DNA of 64,000 bases, from positions 1-64,000 of the forward strand of contig VEQT01000003.1 in NCBI GenBank assembly GCA_018883065.1. The letters are read 5' to 3'. Positions 16,213 to 25,479 of the stretch are shown here, piece after piece. Numbering within the stretch: the stretch's first letter is position 1; every line of letters starts with the position of its first letter. Both the position numbers and the translations under genes were made by a program. The notes below the pieces were generated by a model. It was not told the DNA's origin, did not search any database, and was given only the letters and a program-made list of their open reading frames with translations. Source of the DNA: Flavobacterium sp. Lineage in GTDB: Bacteria > Bacteroidota > Bacteroidia > Flavobacteriales > Flavobacteriaceae.

Positions 16213-17574
16213 TTAGCCAAAAAGAGCGCTGGCTACTTCTTCAATTTTCGATACAAGTTGGATGCGAATGCCGGTATTTTTAAGTGATATTTTGTTGTAT
16301 TTTGACACAAAAATAGTGGTAAAACCTAATTTCTCGGCTTCGAGGATGCGTTGTTCTACCCGATTCACCGGACGAATTTCGCCCGAAAGTCCAATCTCAC
16401 CTGCAAAACAAACGCCTTCTTCTATAGCAATATCTTCGTTTGACGACAAAATAGCGGCTACAACAGCCAAGTCTATGGCGGGATCATCAATGGTAATGCC
16501 CCCAGTTATGTTTAGAAATACATCTTTGGTACCCAGTCGAAATCCGGCTCTTTTTTCTAAAACCGCTAAAATCATATTTAATCGCTTGGCGTTGTAGCCG
16601 GTGGTGCTGCGCTGCGGAGTTCCATATACGGCGGTACTTACAAGCGCTTGAATTTCAATCATCAACGGACGCATGCCCTCTAGGGTTGCTGAAATAGCAG
16701 TACCCGAAAGCGAAACATCTTGGTGAGAAATTAAAATCTCGGATGGATTACTCACCTCGCGCAAACCACTGCCCTGCATTTCATAGATACCCAATTCAGC
16801 AGTAGAACCAAATCGATTTTTCAAAGAACGCAGCAAACGGTATACATGGTTGCGATCGCCTTCAAATTGAAGCACCGTGTCGACCATGTGCTCCAAAATT
16901 TTTGGACCAGCAATGGCGCCATCTTTAGTGATGTGTCCAATTAATAGTACAGGCACATTCGATTCTTTGGCAAATTTGATGAGTTCTGCCGTGGTTTCCC
17001 GAATTTGCGAAATACTGCCGGGAGAGGCTTCAATATAATCGGTATGTAAGGTTTGAATCGAGTCGATAATTACAATCTCGGGATCAATTTCTTGAATGTG
17101 TTTAAAAATGTGTTGGGTTTTCGTTTCAGTAAGAATGTAACAGGAATTGGGCTTGTTGCTAATGCGTTCGGCCCGCATTTTAATTTGTTTCATGCTCTCT
17201 TCTCCCGAAACATAAAGTGTTTTATAGGGTAATTGCAGCGACAATTGCAACAACAAGGTGCTTTTCCCTATACCAGGCTCTCCGCCCAATAAAATTAACG
17301 AGCCCGGGACAATTCCGCCACCCAATACGCGGTTGAGTTCGCCGTCAAGGGTGTCCATGCGCACCTCTTGTGTGCTGTCTATTTCGTTTAATTTTAGCGG
17401 TTTATTTGTTTTTTTAACTGTAGTAGATAGGGTGTTCCAACTGGCTTTTTCCTCTTTTTGAATGATTTCTTCGGCTATGGTATTCCATTCTTTACACGAA
17501 TTGCATTGGCCTTGCCATTTTGCATATTGCGCGCCGCAGTTTTGACAAAAAAAGGTGGTTTTAATTTTAGACAT
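16213..17574 (-). CDS. radA: DNA repair protein RadA
   Basis: RadA/Sms, a RecA-like ATPase that drives branch migration during recombinational repair. The 453-residue protein has an N-terminal zinc finger (CQNCGAQ and CNSCKEW), a Walker A motif GGEPGIGKSTLLLQ near residue 95, the RadA-specific KNRFGST motif near residue 255, and a C-terminal Lon-protease-like domain (from about 350) used for DNA binding. Full length. It lies 3 bases downstream of the esterase-like gene and 10 bases upstream of the GT51 gene, consistent with one operon. Confidence 0.97.
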   Translation of the reverse strand: MSKIKTTFFCQNCGAQYAKWQGQCNSCKEWNTIAEEIIQKEEKASWNTLSTTVKKTNKPLKLNEIDSTQEVRMDTLDGELNRVLGGGIVPGSLILLGGEPGIGKSTLLLQLSLQLPYKTLYVSGEESMKQIKMRAERISNKPNSCYILTETKTQHIFKHIQEIDPEIVIIDSIQTLHTDYIEASPGSISQIRETTAELIKFAKESNVPVLLIGHITKDGAIAGPKILEHMVDTVLQFEGDRNHVYRLLRSLKNRFGSTAELGIYEMQGSGLREVSNPSEILISHQDVSLSGTAISATLEGMRPLMIEIQALVSTAVYGTPQRSTTGYNAKRLNMILAVLEKRAGFRLGTKDVFLNITGGITIDDPAIDLAVVAAILSSNEDIAIEEGVCFAGEIGLSGEIRPVNRVEQRILEAEKLGFTTIFVSKYNKISLKNTGIRIQLVSKIEEVASALFG

Positions 17575-17577
17575 GGT

Positions 17578-18720
17578 TTATTTTTTCATCAATTCACTCG
17601 ATTTGTCGAGCATCATGTCTTTGGTTAAACTTCCAATCTCTTGTTTTTGATAGGCCTTTTGATAGGCTTTGGCCGCTTTTTTGAAGTCTCCCAAATTTTC
17701 AAACATCAGCCCCAAATAATAATCGCTAAGCATCGACTTGGGGTAATAGTTGTCGGCAATTGCCGCTAATTTGTCAAACTCTTCAAATTGATTGTTTCTT
17801 AAAATAGCCGCTTCAATAGCCTTAAAATCATTGATTCTTACTGGAGCTTTTATGCCCAATGTTTTTTCCAGTTGCTCGTATTTTTGTGTCAAATAATCTA
17901 CATATCCAGCTGGCAAGACCATTATTTTTTCATTAAATTCTGTGGTTGTAATGGGTTGATACAAGGAAAAAAACTGATACAATGCACTTGGTATGGCATG
18001 AGGAACAAGCGAATAATGAGAAAGCCCTTTGAACGCATCGTATTTGTAATTCAGTGAGTTGCTTTGCAGTGCCAACATATTTTCGTCCAACAATTTGGTG
18101 TCTTTTTGTATGCTCTTTAAATCGCCATCAGCGGTGGCTTGATAATAAAACAGTTGCTTCTTAATTTCCAACATCCGTTGGGGCAATAGTTCGATCATGC
18201 CCGGAGCCAGTTGAGGACTTAACGAAATATACCCGTCAAATAGGGGTTGATTTTTGTATAGATAAAAGTTAATAAATCCAGCAGAAATGTCGTGACCGGC
18301 AATAATTTTTAGTGGAGCAATGCGGAATTGTTTTTCCAATGCAGGAAGTAATTCGATCCCAATAAACTCAAAGAATTTTTTGCCTTCGGTATCGGGCAAA
18401 CCAGTTTGTTCATCGGTGCCGCAATCGTAACTGCGGTCGTCATTTTTATTTTGATTAATTCCCACTACTATCATTTCGGGCAAATCATCCCAGTAGGCGC
18501 CATAGCTCATTACGCCATGAAAAGCATCAAATAGATACTCGCCATCTAAAACGACTACAAGCGGATATTTTTTTGTTGGATTTTGGTCATAATTAGCGGG
18601 TAAACCGATCGTGATTTCTCGGTCTTGTTTAAGTTTTTCAGAATGGATGGTGTCGGTAATTTTTTGAGCAATAACGCTACCAAAACAAAGACAAAAACAC
18701 ACAATGGCTATGTTTTTCAT
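17578..18720 (-). CDS. Secreted esterase-like alpha/beta-hydrolase-fold protein, nucleophile replaced by Asp
   Basis: A 380-residue exported protein with a signal peptide (1-18, ending VIA). Residues about 25-270 match the IroE/esterase-D-like fold: ITIGLPANYD, YPLVVVLDGEYLFDA, MIVVGINQN, and FDGYISLSPQLAPG. Where the family has GHSxGG, this protein has AGHDISAGF, so the nucleophile serine is an aspartate. The downstream histidine region GLSHYSLVP is retained. The C-terminus (about 325-375) looks like a TPR hairpin (LGDFKKAAKAYQKAY). Family members act as esterases, but this one may be inactive or use another chemistry. It starts 51 bases after the membrane protein gene and ends 3 bases before radA. 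Confidence 0.75.
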   Translation of the reverse strand: MKNIAIVCFCLCFGSVIAQKITDTIHSEKLKQDREITIGLPANYDQNPTKKYPLVVVLDGEYLFDAFHGVMSYGAYWDDLPEMIVVGINQNKNDDRSYDCGTDEQTGLPDTEGKKFFEFIGIELLPALEKQFRIAPLKIIAGHDISAGFINFYLYKNQPLFDGYISLSPQLAPGMIELLPQRMLEIKKQLFYYQATADGDLKSIQKDTKLLDENMLALQSNSLNYKYDAFKGLSHYSLVPHAIPSALYQFFSLYQPITTTEFNEKIMVLPAGYVDYLTQKYEQLEKTLGIKAPVRINDFKAIEAAILRNNQFEEFDKLAAIADNYYPKSMLSDYYLGLMFENLGDFKKAAKAYQKAYQKQEIGSLTKDMMLDKSSELMKK

Positions 18721-18771
18721 ATTTAATAAATAAATTTTTTTGGGTGATAAATGCGAAGCAAGATACTAAAA

Positions 18772-19734
18772 TTATCTGCTGCGATTTACTAGCGGTAAAA
18801 ATAAAAAAGACAACAATCCAAGCAGTACAACCAAGAACATTTGCGAACTCCAAACAATCCACCCAAATGCAATTCCTGCCGTTTCACTGATGCCATACAT
18901 GGCTAATATTTTGGCAATCATAAACGGATAGGAACCAAAGCCACTGTTGGTAAAAGCAATGGCAATACTGCCTACCACAAAGGCGGTTACAACTGCGCCA
19001 AATGAAATAAAGCTGGTTTGAGGCAAGGCAAATAAAGTGACGTAAAACATCAACACATAGGAACTCCAAATAAACAAGGTGTGAAACACATACCACCCTT
19101 TGTTTTTCATATATAATAGCGTACTAATGCCTTCGCGAAGTCCAGCTAATTTGTGCTTTATTTTTTTAATCCATTTTGATTTTGAAAACCGAAAAAGCAA
19201 GGCAATTGCCAGTGTTCCAAGCGTAAAAAGCAGGCCGGCAATCCATACTTTCTCAACGGGTATTTTGTCTAGAATAAACGATTTAACAACCGAAAACTGT
19301 AAAATAAATGCTGTAAAGATAAACACCAGCAAAACCAAAAGGTCTACAATTCGTTCGGCTACAATAGTTCCAAATCCTTTGTCAAACGGGATGTTGTTGT
19401 ATTTTTTTAGAATGACTGCTCGTGATAGTTCTCCCGATTTTGGCACCGTTAAGTTAAGCAAGTAACAAATGTTAATGGCCATGTAATTGGTAGCAAAAGT
19501 AGTGGGGTATCCCAAGTGATCTAAGGAGTATTTCCAACGAAAAGCCCGCGACATATTGCCAATTATAGCGATTAAAAGCGCCAATACAATGTATTTGTAA
19601 TCGGCATGTTTAAAGTAGCTTTTTATTTCAAGCAGTTGTTGCGGAGAAAATTTGGTATAGGTGTATAGAGTTAAATAAACTCCCAAGGCAATTGGAAGAA
19701 GAATGGATAGCCATTTGCTGAGCTGCTTTTTCAC
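18772..19734 (-). CDS. Flippase-like membrane protein, LPG synthase TM (UPF0104) family
   Basis: A 320-residue polytopic inner-membrane protein with roughly eight hydrophobic segments, for example LLPIALGVYLTLYTY near the N-terminus and FLVVLLGLLSFLFLPLV near the C-terminus. It matches the lysylphosphatidylglycerol-synthase transmembrane family, including LNLTVPKSGELSRAVILKKY and FGSYPFM segments. Members are flippase-like or of unknown substrate; the soluble aminoacyl-transfer domain is absent here. The start is GTG at 19734, the only plausible start before an in-frame stop, four bases after the panD stop, which implies translational coupling. Confidence 0.82.
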   Translation of the reverse strand: MKKQLSKWLSILLPIALGVYLTLYTYTKFSPQQLLEIKSYFKHADYKYIVLALLIAIIGNMSRAFRWKYSLDHLGYPTTFATNYMAINICYLLNLTVPKSGELSRAVILKKYNNIPFDKGFGTIVAERIVDLLVLLVFIFTAFILQFSVVKSFILDKIPVEKVWIAGLLFTLGTLAIALLFRFSKSKWIKKIKHKLAGLREGISTLLYMKNKGWYVFHTLFIWSSYVLMFYVTLFALPQTSFISFGAVVTAFVVGSIAIAFTNSGFGSYPFMIAKILAMYGISETAGIAFGWIVWSSQMFLVVLLGLLSFLFLPLVNRSR

Positions 19735-19738
19735 CCGA

Positions 19739-20089
19739 TTATGTTAGCGAATTGTCTCGTTCGTTGGGGAATACCAACGACGGTTTAAACGTTTTTGCTT
19801 CTTCAAAATCGAGTATGCCGTAAGCAATAATAATAATGATGTCGCCTTTTTGCACCTTTCGTGCAGCTGGTCCGTTTAGGGTGATGTCACCACTGTTTCG
19901 GTTGCCTTTGATGACATAGGTTTCCAAGCGTTCGCCGTTGTTGATGTTTACTATGGACACTTTTTCGCCTTCTATTAAATTGGCTGCCTCCATGAGCGCT
20001 TCGTCAATGGTAATACTGCCGATGTAATTTAGATCGGCTCCGGTTACAGAAACCCGGTGAATTTTTGATTTTACTACTTGAATTTGCAT
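19739..20089 (-). CDS. panD: Aspartate 1-decarboxylase
   Basis: PanD makes beta-alanine from aspartate for pantothenate synthesis. The 116-residue proenzyme self-cleaves between Gly24 and Ser25 (in NYIGSITID) to give the pyruvoyl cofactor. The conserved Lys9 and the NGPAARK segment (about residues 71-77) are present. It follows panC by 15 bases and precedes the flippase-like gene by 4 bases, so these genes are almost surely cotranscribed. Confidence 0.97.
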   Translation of the reverse strand: MQIQVVKSKIHRVSVTGADLNYIGSITIDEALMEAANLIEGEKVSIVNINNGERLETYVIKGNRNSGDITLNGPAARKVQKGDIIIIIAYGILDFEEAKTFKPSLVFPNERDNSLT

Positions 20090-20104
20090 GGGCGCAAATG
20101 TAAA

Positions 20105-20953
20105 TTAATTTAATGAAATGGTATCAATCAATCGAATTTTGTTGGCAAAAACGGCAATAAATGCCCGGTATTTTTTGCCAGATTCTTTTGCGTTACAAGG
20201 CAATAACTGTTGCTCATCTGCAATGGTAAAATACTCCAACTCAAAAAGTGAATGGGCTTTGAATTGACTTCTTACAAAATCAATTACCACGTGCGGTTCG
20301 TGTTGCTTAAATTGCTCTTTGGCCAAAAGCAAGGTCTTGTAAATTAGGGCTGCTTGGTTTCGCTCTTCGGCCGAAAGACGTTCGTTGCGTGAACTCATTG
20401 CCAGTCCGTTGGCTTCTCGAAAAATCGGGCAAGGAACAATTGTTACAGGAAGTTGCTCCTTTTCGACTAATTTTTTGACAATTTGCAACTGTTGAAAATC
20501 TTTTTCGCCAAAATAGGCGTTTTGGGGTCGAACAATTTCGAATAAGCGTTTGACAACTGTGCCAACGCCATTAAAATGTCCGGGTCTAAATTCGCCTTCC
20601 ATTACATTTTCTAAGCCATCAAACTCGTATGATTCGGCCTTGGTATTGCCGTTGTAAATGTCCTCAACGGTGGGCGCATAAATTAGGATTTCGGGTGAGA
20701 CACCCGCTATAAGTTCTACATCGTGATCGAGCGTACGGGGGTATTTTAATAGGTCTTCGGGATTATTGAATTGCGTTGGATTAACAAAAATACTGATAAC
20801 TGTATGGCTGTTTTGAAGTAAAGAAGCACGTAATAATGATAAATGGCCTTCGTGAAGTGCACCCATGGTAGGGACAAATCCCAAAGTGGCCTGAGGATTT
20901 AAATGGGCTTGAAGATGAGCAACTAAATCCTCGTGTTTGTTAAAAATCAACAT
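20105..20953 (-). CDS. panC: Pantothenate synthetase
   Basis: PanC joins pantoate and beta-alanine with ATP. The 282-residue enzyme has the nucleotide-binding PTMGALHEGHLSLLR motif (about residues 28-42), the IFVNPTQFN motif, the GEKDFQQL motif (about 150), and the KMSKS-like MSSRNERLS loop (about 188). It is the first gene of the minus-strand cluster panC-panD-membrane protein-esterase-like-radA-GT51. No panB is seen in this window. Confidence 0.97.
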   Translation of the reverse strand: MLIFNKHEDLVAHLQAHLNPQATLGFVPTMGALHEGHLSLLRASLLQNSHTVISIFVNPTQFNNPEDLLKYPRTLDHDVELIAGVSPEILIYAPTVEDIYNGNTKAESYEFDGLENVMEGEFRPGHFNGVGTVVKRLFEIVRPQNAYFGEKDFQQLQIVKKLVEKEQLPVTIVPCPIFREANGLAMSSRNERLSAEERNQAALIYKTLLLAKEQFKQHEPHVVIDFVRSQFKAHSLFELEYFTIADEQQLLPCNAKESGKKYRAFIAVFANKIRLIDTISLN

Positions 20954-20976
20954 TGCAATTTGCTTTTTACTGAATG

Positions 20977-20984
20977 CAAACTTA
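20977..20984 (-). promoter_or_regulatory. -7 promoter element (TAAGTTTG) for panC operon
   Basis: An exact TAnnTTTG match on the minus strand, 23 bases before the panC ATG, in the 107-base divergent intergenic region. Confidence 0.45.
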
Positions 20985-21015
20985 GGACTTTAGTTCATTA
21001 CTGCATAAATTTTTG

Positions 21016-21023
21016 TAATTTTG
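21016..21023 (+). promoter_or_regulatory. -7 promoter element (TAATTTTG) for the glycogen-synthase-like/glmS operon
   Basis: An exact TAnnTTTG match on the plus strand, 37 bases before ATG 21061, divergent from the panC element. Confidence 0.45.
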
Positions 21024-21060
21024 CCTGATTTTTATTGACAATAAACAAAGTAACAATCTT

Positions 21061-21867
21061 ATGGAGGAAAAGAGGATATTATATGTGTCATCTGAAGTGG
21101 TGCCTTATCTAGCAGAAAATGAGGTGTCGTTGATGTCTTATGATGTTCCAAAAATGGTCAATGATCAAGGTGGACAAATTCGCATCTTCATGCCACGCTA
21201 TGGGAACATTAACGAACGCCGTCACCAGTTACACGAGGTGATACGTTTGTCAGGCATGAATTTGGTTGTCAATGACTTAGACATGCCTTTGATAATTAAA
21301 GTGGCTTCTATTCCCAAGGAAAGAATTCAGGTTTATTTTATCGATAACGACGAATATTTTAAACGAAAAGCAACCTTTGCCGATGAAGACGGTGTGCTGT
21401 TTCCGGATAATGACGAGCGTGCCATTTTCTTTGCAAAAGGCGTAGTAGAGACGGTTAAAAAATTAAATTGGGTTCCAGACATCATTCACGTTCACGGTTG
21501 GATGGCTGCCTTATTACCCGTTTACATGAAACATTATTACAAAGACGAGGCCTTGTTTGCCGACACCAAAATAGTTACGTCAGTTTACGGCCAATCATTT
21601 GACGGCAACTTAAATTTGGAACTTAGCAATAAAATTCAATTTGATGGTGTGCCGGCTAGTGCGCTTTCAGAATTGGCAATACCAAGCTACGAGAACATAA
21701 TTAAGACCGCAGTGAATCATTCAGATGCAGTCATTATTGCATCAGAAAACCTTTCTTCAAGTTTAACAAAATATATAGAATCCACAGGGAAGCCTTTTAT
21801 ACCTTTCGTTCCCAAAGATCAATTCGCGCAAGCCTATACTAGCTTTTACAAAGACTCGGTACTATAA
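21061..21867 (+). CDS. Glycogen/starch synthase-like protein, N-terminal GT5 domain only
   Basis: A 268-residue cytoplasmic protein equivalent to the N-terminal Rossmann domain of glycogen synthase. It starts with RILYVSSEVVPYL and has PRYGNINERR, DNDEYF and WVPDIIHVHGWMAALLPVYM, all family landmarks. Two features differ from true GlgA: the ADP-glucose-binding KTGGLAD loop is replaced by AENEVSLMSYDVPK, and the whole C-terminal GT1 domain is absent. It ends cleanly with a stop followed 16 bases later by the DUF4270 gene, so it is not obviously a broken gene. Glycogen synthase activity is doubtful; a regulatory or binding role is possible. Confidence 0.82.
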   Translation: MEEKRILYVSSEVVPYLAENEVSLMSYDVPKMVNDQGGQIRIFMPRYGNINERRHQLHEVIRLSGMNLVVNDLDMPLIIKVASIPKERIQVYFIDNDEYFKRKATFADEDGVLFPDNDERAIFFAKGVVETVKKLNWVPDIIHVHGWMAALLPVYMKHYYKDEALFADTKIVTSVYGQSFDGNLNLELSNKIQFDGVPASALSELAIPSYENIIKTAVNHSDAVIIASENLSSSLTKYIESTGKPFIPFVPKDQFAQAYTSFYKDSVL

Positions 21868-21883
21868 ACCCAAGTAATTACTA

Positions 21884-23572
21884 ATGAATACACGTATTTT
21901 TACAGTTTTCTTTCTTGCTCTATGCATTGCTTTTTTCACCACTTCATGTGACAGTACGTTCAACGAGTTAGGATCTGATATAGTTGGCGAGACAAGTTAC
22001 GAGTTTGGCACCCCTGTTTCATACAAAGTTCGGGCCTACACAAAAGGCTTGGGCGCTATGGATGCTAAGAATTTACCTATAAATCCGTTGGGAATATATG
22101 ATAATCCTGTTTTTGGAAAAACTAAGGCTCATTTTGCTACTCAAGTGCAGTTGGCGGTACTCAACCCCACATTTAATGCTGCTTTAGAACCAGTTATTGA
22201 CAGTGTTTACCTAACAATTCCGTATTTCAGCACCAAAATTAGCACTGATGCAACGGGTTTAGGCACGTATGAACTCGATTCCATATATGGCCCCGAAAAT
22301 GCAACGTTTGATCTAAAAATTTATGAATCGGGTTATTACATTCGAGATTTAGATCCTGTAAATACTACACAATCTACACAGCCCTATTATACCGATCAAA
22401 ACGCAGAATTTGATGCAGTAAAAGGCATTCTTTTGAACGATGACGAAGCAGATAATCAAAACACAGCGTTCTTTTTTAGCAATTCAGAGTACAACGAGCT
22501 CAAAACATCAGAAGAGGGAGTTAAATCAATTACACGTAAGGCGCCTGCCCTTCATGTAAAACTCAACAAAACATTTTTTAAAAATAAAATTTTTGAAGCG
22601 CCAACAGGCAAGTTATCAAACAACAATATTTTTAAAGAATATTTTCGTGGATTGTACTTTAAAGTAGACAATAACGGTACTTCGGAGGGCAATATGTCCA
22701 TGATGAATTTTAAATCGGGTACAATTGTAATTAGTTATAGTCAATACGAAACAGTACCCGATAATGACCCGGAAACGCCACTTCCTAAAAAAGTCAATAA
22801 GTCAATCATTATCAACCTAGCTGGGAACACTGTAGGACTTATAGAACAACTCAATTCACCCAATTATGCTGCCGCCATTTCCGGGAATGAAACCGATGGA
22901 GATGATAAACTCTACATAAAAGGTGGAGCTGATGGTACTGTGGCAGTACTTGATTTATTTGATCCCACCGATAATATAGGATACACCAACGGCGTATTGG
23001 TAAATACACCAAACAATGTGCCAGACGAGTTAGACGAATTGCGTGAGAAATATACCCGCAAAGAATTGGTTGTAAATGACGCCTCTTTAACCTTTTCAAT
23101 TGATAACCTAGCCATGAATACTGGCAATCCAGTTGCTTATGAGCCCAATCGCATTTATTTATACGATTTAAAAAACAAACGCCCACTTTTAGATTATTAT
23201 ACAGACCAATACGCCAACTCACTCAAGCCCAAGTATGCTAAAAATGTCCATGGTGGGATCATCACTAAAAACACTGAGGGTAGAGGGACGCAATACAAAA
23301 TAAGAATTACGAATCATTTGCGTAACCTTATAAAATATAAAGATTCAACCAATGTCAAGCTGGGATTGGTAGTGACTGAAAATATTGGAGTAGTCACCAA
23401 TAAACGATTAAAAACATCCTTCGTTACCTCAAATCAAACGGTTTCTGAGGCGCCAACTATGAGTGTTGTCAATATGCTAGGAACTGTTTTGTACGGTTCA
23501 AACCTACCGGTTGGTGATCCAAACGAAGACAAAAAATTAAAATTAACCATCTATTATACAGAACCCAAATAA
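21884..23572 (+). CDS. DUF4270 family lipoprotein
   Basis: A 562-residue predicted lipoprotein with lipobox TTSC (Cys22) after the hydrophobic stretch FFLALCIAFF. The opening STFNELGSDIVGE and the whole beta-rich, Asn/Asp-rich body match DUF4270, a Bacteroidetes family of unknown function. It is most likely exposed in the periplasm or on the outer membrane. It lies between the glycogen-synthase-like gene (16-base gap) and glmS (9-base gap), an order I recall as common in Flavobacteriaceae, which suggests a link to cell-envelope sugar metabolism. No enzymatic motif is visible. Confidence 0.85.
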   Translation: MNTRIFTVFFLALCIAFFTTSCDSTFNELGSDIVGETSYEFGTPVSYKVRAYTKGLGAMDAKNLPINPLGIYDNPVFGKTKAHFATQVQLAVLNPTFNAALEPVIDSVYLTIPYFSTKISTDATGLGTYELDSIYGPENATFDLKIYESGYYIRDLDPVNTTQSTQPYYTDQNAEFDAVKGILLNDDEADNQNTAFFFSNSEYNELKTSEEGVKSITRKAPALHVKLNKTFFKNKIFEAPTGKLSNNNIFKEYFRGLYFKVDNNGTSEGNMSMMNFKSGTIVISYSQYETVPDNDPETPLPKKVNKSIIINLAGNTVGLIEQLNSPNYAAAISGNETDGDDKLYIKGGADGTVAVLDLFDPTDNIGYTNGVLVNTPNNVPDELDELREKYTRKELVVNDASLTFSIDNLAMNTGNPVAYEPNRIYLYDLKNKRPLLDYYTDQYANSLKPKYAKNVHGGIITKNTEGRGTQYKIRITNHLRNLIKYKDSTNVKLGLVVTENIGVVTNKRLKTSFVTSNQTVSEAPTMSVVNMLGTVLYGSNLPVGDPNEDKKLKLTIYYTEPK

Positions 23573-23581
23573 TATATAGAT

Positions 23582-25429
23582 ATGTGTGGAATTGTTGGAT
23601 ACATTGGGACTAGAGAAGCCTATCCCATAGTTATAAAAGGATTAAAACGATTAGAATACCGCGGCTATGATAGCGCTGGAATCATGCTATACGACGGCCA
23701 AGACATGAAATTGTCTAAAACCAAAGGAAAAGTATCCGATTTAGAAGCCAAATCGGCTGATGAAATTACAACCAATGGAACTATTGGAATGGGGCATACG
23801 CGCTGGGCTACCCACGGTGTCCCTAACGATGTGAATTCACATCCACATCTTTCCAACTCGGGTCAATTGGCCATTATTCACAATGGAATTATTGAAAATT
23901 ATGCGCCTTTAAAGAAGGAGTTGATTAAACGGGGTTATGTATTTAAATCAGACACCGATACCGAAGTCTTGGTTAATCTAATTGAGGACATTCAAAAACA
24001 AGACAATTTAAAACTTGGAAAAGCAGTTCAAGTAGCTTTAAACCAAGTGGTTGGGGCTTATGCTATTTGTGTGTTTGACGTAAAAAAACCAAACGAAATG
24101 GTTGTTGCCCGCTTGGGAAGTCCATTGGCCATAGGCGTGGGTGTAGATGAGTTTTTTATTGCATCAGATGCCTCACCGTTTATTGAATACACATCAAATG
24201 CCATTTATTTAGAAGACGAAGAAATGGCTATTGTGCGTATGCACAAACCCTTAAAAATCAGAAAAATTAAAGACGATTCATTGGTAGATCCGTACATACA
24301 GGAATTGAAAATGAATTTGGAACAAATAGAAAAAGGCGGCTATGATCACTTCATGATGAAGGAAATCTACGAGCAGCCTAGCGTGATTAAAGATACTTAC
24401 CGAGGACGTTTATTGGCCAATCAAGGCATCATCCAAATGGCGGGTGTTGAGGACAATTTAGAAAAATTCCTACATGCAGAACGCATAATCATAGTGGCTT
24501 GTGGAACCTCTTGGCACGCTGGTTTGGTGGCCGAGTACATAATTGAAGAATTTGCGCGCATACCCGTTGAGGTAGAATACGCGTCTGAATTCCGTTATAG
24601 AAACCCCATTATTAACAAATCAGATGTGGTGATTGCTATATCCCAATCGGGAGAAACCGCTGATTCCTTGGCTGCTATTAAGTTGGCCAAAGAAAATGGA
24701 GCATTTGTGTTTGGCGTTTGTAATGTGGTAGGTTCTTCAATTTCAAGAGAAACCCATGCCGGAGCGTATACCCATGCCGGACCTGAAATTGGCGTGGCTT
24801 CTACCAAAGCATTTACTACTCAAATTACGGTTCTCACCATGTTGGCCTTGCGTTTGGCTAAAGCAAAAGGCAGCATGAATAATTCTGACTATCACCGCTA
24901 TTTGCAAGAATTAGAATTGATCCCAGAGAAAGTAGAAGAAGCGCTACAAACCAACGAAGTAGCCAAAATAATTGCTGAACGTTTCAAGGATTCTACCAAT
25001 TGTTTGTATTTGGGTCGCGGATATAATTTTCCAGTTGCCCTAGAAGGCGCCTTAAAACTAAAAGAAATTTCCTATATCCATGCTGAGGGATATCCTGCAG
25101 CAGAAATGAAACACGGACCAATTGCATTGATTGATGAGCACATGCCGGTTATCGTAATTGCTCCCAAACAAGGCCATTATGACAAAGTGGTGAGCAATAT
25201 ACAGGAGATTAAATCCAGAAGCGGAAAAATCATAGCGGTAGTTACCAAAGGCGACGTACAAGTGCGCGATTTGGCCGACTATGTGATTGAAATTCCAGAA
25301 ACCTCAGATGCATTATCGCCTTTATTGACAACCATTCCATTGCAGTTATTATCCTATCACATTGCAGTATTAAGAGGTTGTAATGTAGATCAGCCAAGAA
25401 ATTTGGCCAAATCTGTTACAGTAGAATAA
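23582..25429 (+). CDS. glmS: Glutamine--fructose-6-phosphate aminotransferase (isomerizing)
   Basis: GlmS makes glucosamine-6-phosphate from fructose-6-phosphate and glutamine, the entry step to UDP-GlcNAc, peptidoglycan and lipid A. The 615-residue enzyme starts MCGIVGYIG, with Cys2 as the glutaminase nucleophile. RLEYRGYDSAG and HNGIIENY belong to the glutaminase domain. Two SIS domains follow (about 290-420 and 460-590), with CGTSWHAG, SQSGETADSL and EGALKLKEISY. The conserved C-terminus ends PRNLAKSVTVE. A strong terminator follows. No glmS ribozyme-like leader is evident; only 9 bases separate it from the upstream gene. Confidence 0.98.
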   Translation: MCGIVGYIGTREAYPIVIKGLKRLEYRGYDSAGIMLYDGQDMKLSKTKGKVSDLEAKSADEITTNGTIGMGHTRWATHGVPNDVNSHPHLSNSGQLAIIHNGIIENYAPLKKELIKRGYVFKSDTDTEVLVNLIEDIQKQDNLKLGKAVQVALNQVVGAYAICVFDVKKPNEMVVARLGSPLAIGVGVDEFFIASDASPFIEYTSNAIYLEDEEMAIVRMHKPLKIRKIKDDSLVDPYIQELKMNLEQIEKGGYDHFMMKEIYEQPSVIKDTYRGRLLANQGIIQMAGVEDNLEKFLHAERIIIVACGTSWHAGLVAEYIIEEFARIPVEVEYASEFRYRNPIINKSDVVIAISQSGETADSLAAIKLAKENGAFVFGVCNVVGSSISRETHAGAYTHAGPEIGVASTKAFTTQITVLTMLALRLAKAKGSMNNSDYHRYLQELELIPEKVEEALQTNEVAKIIAERFKDSTNCLYLGRGYNFPVALEGALKLKEISYIHAEGYPAAEMKHGPIALIDEHMPVIVIAPKQGHYDKVVSNIQEIKSRSGKIIAVVTKGDVQVRDLADYVIEIPETSDALSPLLTTIPLQLLSYHIAVLRGCNVDQPRNLAKSVTVE

Positions 25430-25447
25430 TTGCATTCGTATTCATTC

Positions 25448-25479
25448 AAAAAGCGAGTTGGAAACAACTCGCTTTTTTT
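25448..25479 (+). terminator. Intrinsic terminator after glmS
   Basis: The stem AAGCGAGTTG/CAACTCGCTT (25451-25460 with 25465-25474) has a GAAA tetraloop and a seven-T run. It ends the three-gene glmS operon. Confidence 0.92.

Noticed and set aside
21061-21867. Pseudogene of glycogen synthase
   Set aside because: The frame is intact, the downstream gene follows closely, and no remnant of the C-terminal domain appears before the next gene, so a stable short family is more likely than decay.
23573-23581. glmS ribozyme leader
   Set aside because: Only nine bases separate glmS from the upstream stop codon, leaving no room.
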